From 2-12-FULL-40-12 sp964518135 (lineage in GTDB: Bacteria > Patescibacteriota > Minisyncoccia > Minisyncoccales > 2-12-FULL-40-12), in assembly GCA_964518135.1 (NCBI GenBank), contig CAZFEY010000005.1, positions 1-33,244 on the forward strand: a DNA stretch of 33,244 bases, written 5' to 3'. Shown here one piece after another: positions 32,130-33,244 of the stretch. The number at the start of each line of letters is the position of its first letter. The stretch's first letter is position 1. The translations under genes and the position numbers were made by a program. The notes under the pieces were generated by a model. It ran no database searches. It was not told the origin of the DNA and saw only the letters and a program-made list of their open reading frames with translations.

Positions 32130-32948
32130 CTAGTCAAACCATACAGCCACTGCCGCGGCTTCGGTCGTTTGTCCACTTTCGCGGATTTGCCGAAGTTGAT
32201 AATGAACGCCGTGTTCTTGTACGATATCGGCGAGCTCCTTCATTCTATCCGGTTCGTTGAACCAGTCGAATAAAAGAAATCCGTCTGTGCAGAGCAGGAG
32301 GAAATTAAGATTGTTTGTGGGGAGTGATAAGTGGCGACACATCTCGAGATTTAAACCTCCATTGAGCGCCGGATATCCTTCGGGACTTTCTGGATTATTT
32401 ATGTCCCGATTTTTTTGTTCCATCATCAATGGCGTAAAATGGGGTCGATAGTTTTCTTTTCCGTATTGCTGCTGTAATTGCGCTTTCAGGGCGCGATCGC
32501 GGATAGAAGCTCTTTTTACCGGGTTATCGGTATATTCAACAGATCCATCCTTGAATCGCCAGATAGCAATACAGTCGCCACATTGTAGAATCTCGATTTC
32601 GCGATCGATCTTGACGGCGGCGAAAGTTAATCCGGACAGATAGGCTGGTTCTTTGATAAGTCCATAGCTTATCTTTAGTTGTGTGTGGAATATTCCTACC
32701 GTATGATCGATTACCCTGACCGTACCAACAAGATCTTCTGTTGCGGCATTTACGATTCCTTGGCAGAAGTGTTCTTTCACGGTCTCGCCGGTTCCTAATC
32801 CGCGATGAATAATAGGCGGCTTATTCTGGTCGTAAGGGACAGAGAAGGCATCGCAAACTGCAATTACCATAGCAGAGATAACGAGTCCGTCTTCTTTGAA
32901 TCTTGCCTCGTCATGGTCTAAACAAGATTCAATCTTTTGGATTGTCAC
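32130..32948 (-). CDS. PP2C-like protein, paralogue B, probably with altered active site
   Basis: The 272-residue protein starts with GTG at 32948, 8 nt after GGAGG. Motifs align with paralogue A: FKEDGLVISAM near residue 17, VIAVCDAFSVPYDQ near 28 (the Gly after Asp is lost), GLTFAAVKI and EILQCGDCIAIW, the stretch DINNPESPEGYPALNG, and LLLCTDGFLLF near 215. The C-terminus reads SGQTTEAAAVAVWFD where paralogue A has IDNAEATAIAIEF, so the DN pair, which normally supplies a metal ligand, is missing. It may be an inactive sensor or regulator, or have a changed metal site. It has its own promoter and terminator. Confidence 0.75.
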   Translation of the reverse strand: MTIQKIESCLDHDEARFKEDGLVISAMVIAVCDAFSVPYDQNKPPIIHRGLGTGETVKEHFCQGIVNAATEDLVGTVRVIDHTVGIFHTQLKISYGLIKEPAYLSGLTFAAVKIDREIEILQCGDCIAIWRFKDGSVEYTDNPVKRASIRDRALKAQLQQQYGKENYRPHFTPLMMEQKNRDINNPESPEGYPALNGGLNLEMCRHLSLPTNNLNFLLLCTDGFLLFDWFNEPDRMKELADIVQEHGVHYQLRQIRESGQTTEAAAVAVWFD

Positions 32949-32956
32949 TTAGACAT

Positions 32957-32964
32957 CCTCCTTT
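32957..32964 (-). promoter_or_regulatory. Strong ribosome binding site AAAGGAGG of paralogue B
   Basis: AAAGGAGG on the minus strand, 8 nt before the GTG at 32948. An ATG directly after GGAGG opens only a three-codon frame (ATG TCT AAG TGA) and is too close to be used well. Its TGA overlaps the GTG. Confidence 0.8.
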
Positions 32965-33004
32965 CTATGTGATTCCTTATCTATAATGACAAGGTACTGC
33001 CTAA

Positions 33005-33032
33005 ATTATACCTATTATTGTATTTTTGTCAA
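33005..33032 (-). promoter_or_regulatory. Consensus sigma-70 promoter of paralogue B
   Basis: On the minus strand, TTGACA and TATAAT, both perfect, are separated by 16 bp. The -35 box is the end of the palindromic element at 33029-33112. The leader is about 50 nt. Confidence 0.85.
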
Positions 33033-33112
33033 CCCGGTAGTGAATTTTGGACCAAGCTTTATTCTTTTTGTTCGCTAAAAGCGAACGAGTTCAAAATCTA
33101 CTACCGGGTCAA
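33029..33112 (-). repeat. 84-bp palindromic element, copy 2, with outward -35 box
   Basis: Read on the minus strand, the first arm TTGACCCGGTAGTAGATTTT is identical to the left arm at 27311, and the last arm AAAATTCACTACCGGGTTGA matches the right arm at 27365 in 19 of 20 bases. The centre is different and holds a perfect hairpin GTTCGCT-AAA-AGCGAAC (plus strand 33070-33086). As in copy 1, the element lies between two genes of the same direction, and its final TTGA becomes the -35 box of the next promoter. Confidence 0.8.
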
Positions 33113-33174
33113 ACAAAAACAGGCCTCTCACCCGTCTTAATTCATTCTATTTTCTAATTACTATTTCCTACTTA

Positions 33175-33244
33175 CTAATCAAGCCATACAGCCACTGCCG
33201 CGGCTTCAGGAAAAGGCGCTATGTCTTTTTTTGTTTTTCCAGTT
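33175..33244 (-). CDS. PP2C-like protein, paralogue C, C-terminal fragment at the window edge
   Basis: Reading leftward from the window edge, the frame ends in DIAPFPEAAAVAVWLD and a TAG stop at 33177-33175. This is nearly the same ending as paralogue B (TTEAAAVAVWFD), and the DNA is also close (GAAGCCGCGGCAGTGGCTGTATGG). It is therefore the end of a third tandem copy whose body lies outside the window. As in paralogue B, no Asp-Asn precedes the final strand. The 62 bp between its stop and the palindrome hold no other feature I can support. Confidence 0.75.
   Translation of the reverse strand, partial: TGKTKKDIAPFPEAAAVAVWLD

Noticed and set aside
32953..32964. ATG directly after GGAGG as start of paralogue B
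   Set aside because: It opens only three codons to a TGA and leaves no spacing from the ribosome site; the GTG at 32948 fits the protein.
1..33244. CRISPR array, insertion sequence or rRNA/tRNA genes
   Set aside because: No regularly spaced repeat-spacer series, transposase motif or recognisable structural RNA was found by reading both strands.

Overview
The window is a low-GC stretch (mostly about one third G+C) that looks like a member of the Candidate Phyla Radiation, most likely Parcubacteria or a near relative in Patescibacteria. The evidence is a set of secreted proteins typical of that group. One is a 662-residue surface protein that begins with a signal peptide, a short 'LTVEELQAQIAALQAQL' coil and a peptidoglycan-binding fold. 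Others are a lamin-tail-domain protein, a DUF5667 protein paired with an ECF sigma factor, and a peptidoglycan-binding metalloprotease. The taxonomy is inferred from these families only; no rRNA or tRNA gene was recognised.

Positions 1-8465 hold a cell-surface and regulatory block. It starts with the end of a lamin-tail-domain protein, followed by a DeoR-type winged-helix regulator with palindromic sites around it. Next come an ECF sigma factor and a DUF5667 membrane protein (probable anti-sigma) preceded by a good ECF-type promoter. The rest is the probable surface-layer protein with a strong terminator, a membrane-anchored Cys-rich protein, a secreted zinc metalloprotease and a convergent secreted beta-sandwich protein.

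Positions 8522-30257 are a surface-polysaccharide or glycan locus. A divergent promoter pair near 10965-11048 drives an O-antigen ligase/polymerase-like TPR protein leftward and the main operon rightward. The operon encodes a small HTH protein and then the complete five-enzyme route from UDP-GlcNAc to UDP-2,3-diacetamido-mannuronic acid (WbpA, WbpB, WbpD, WbpE, WbpI types). It continues with a Wzx-type flippase, glycosyltransferases, an FkbM methyltransferase and the HisH/HisF/WbpG amidotransferase set that makes acetamidino sugars. WbpG is fused to a glycosyltransferase in one 754-residue protein. Two more methyltransferases, two more glycosyltransferases, an initiating sugar-phosphate transferase, an aldo/keto reductase and a split transketolase with a missing C-terminal domain complete the block.

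Positions 30291-33244 are different in character. A bidirectional terminator leads into a leftward block of visibly higher G+C, with consensus sigma-70 promoters and strong AAAGGAGG ribosome binding sites that the rest of the window lacks. It encodes a short-chain dehydrogenase and at least three tandem PP2C-like phosphatase paralogues, the third cut by the window edge. At least two paralogues seem to have lost a key metal-binding Asp.

Two copies of a 74-84 bp imperfect palindrome (27311-27384 and 33029-33112) have conserved, asymmetric 20-nt arms. Each copy ends in a TTGA(A/C)A that appears to serve as the -35 box of the next gene. A second hairpin family (TAACGGGGT) sits directly at the starts of the wbpB-like and wbpD-like genes.
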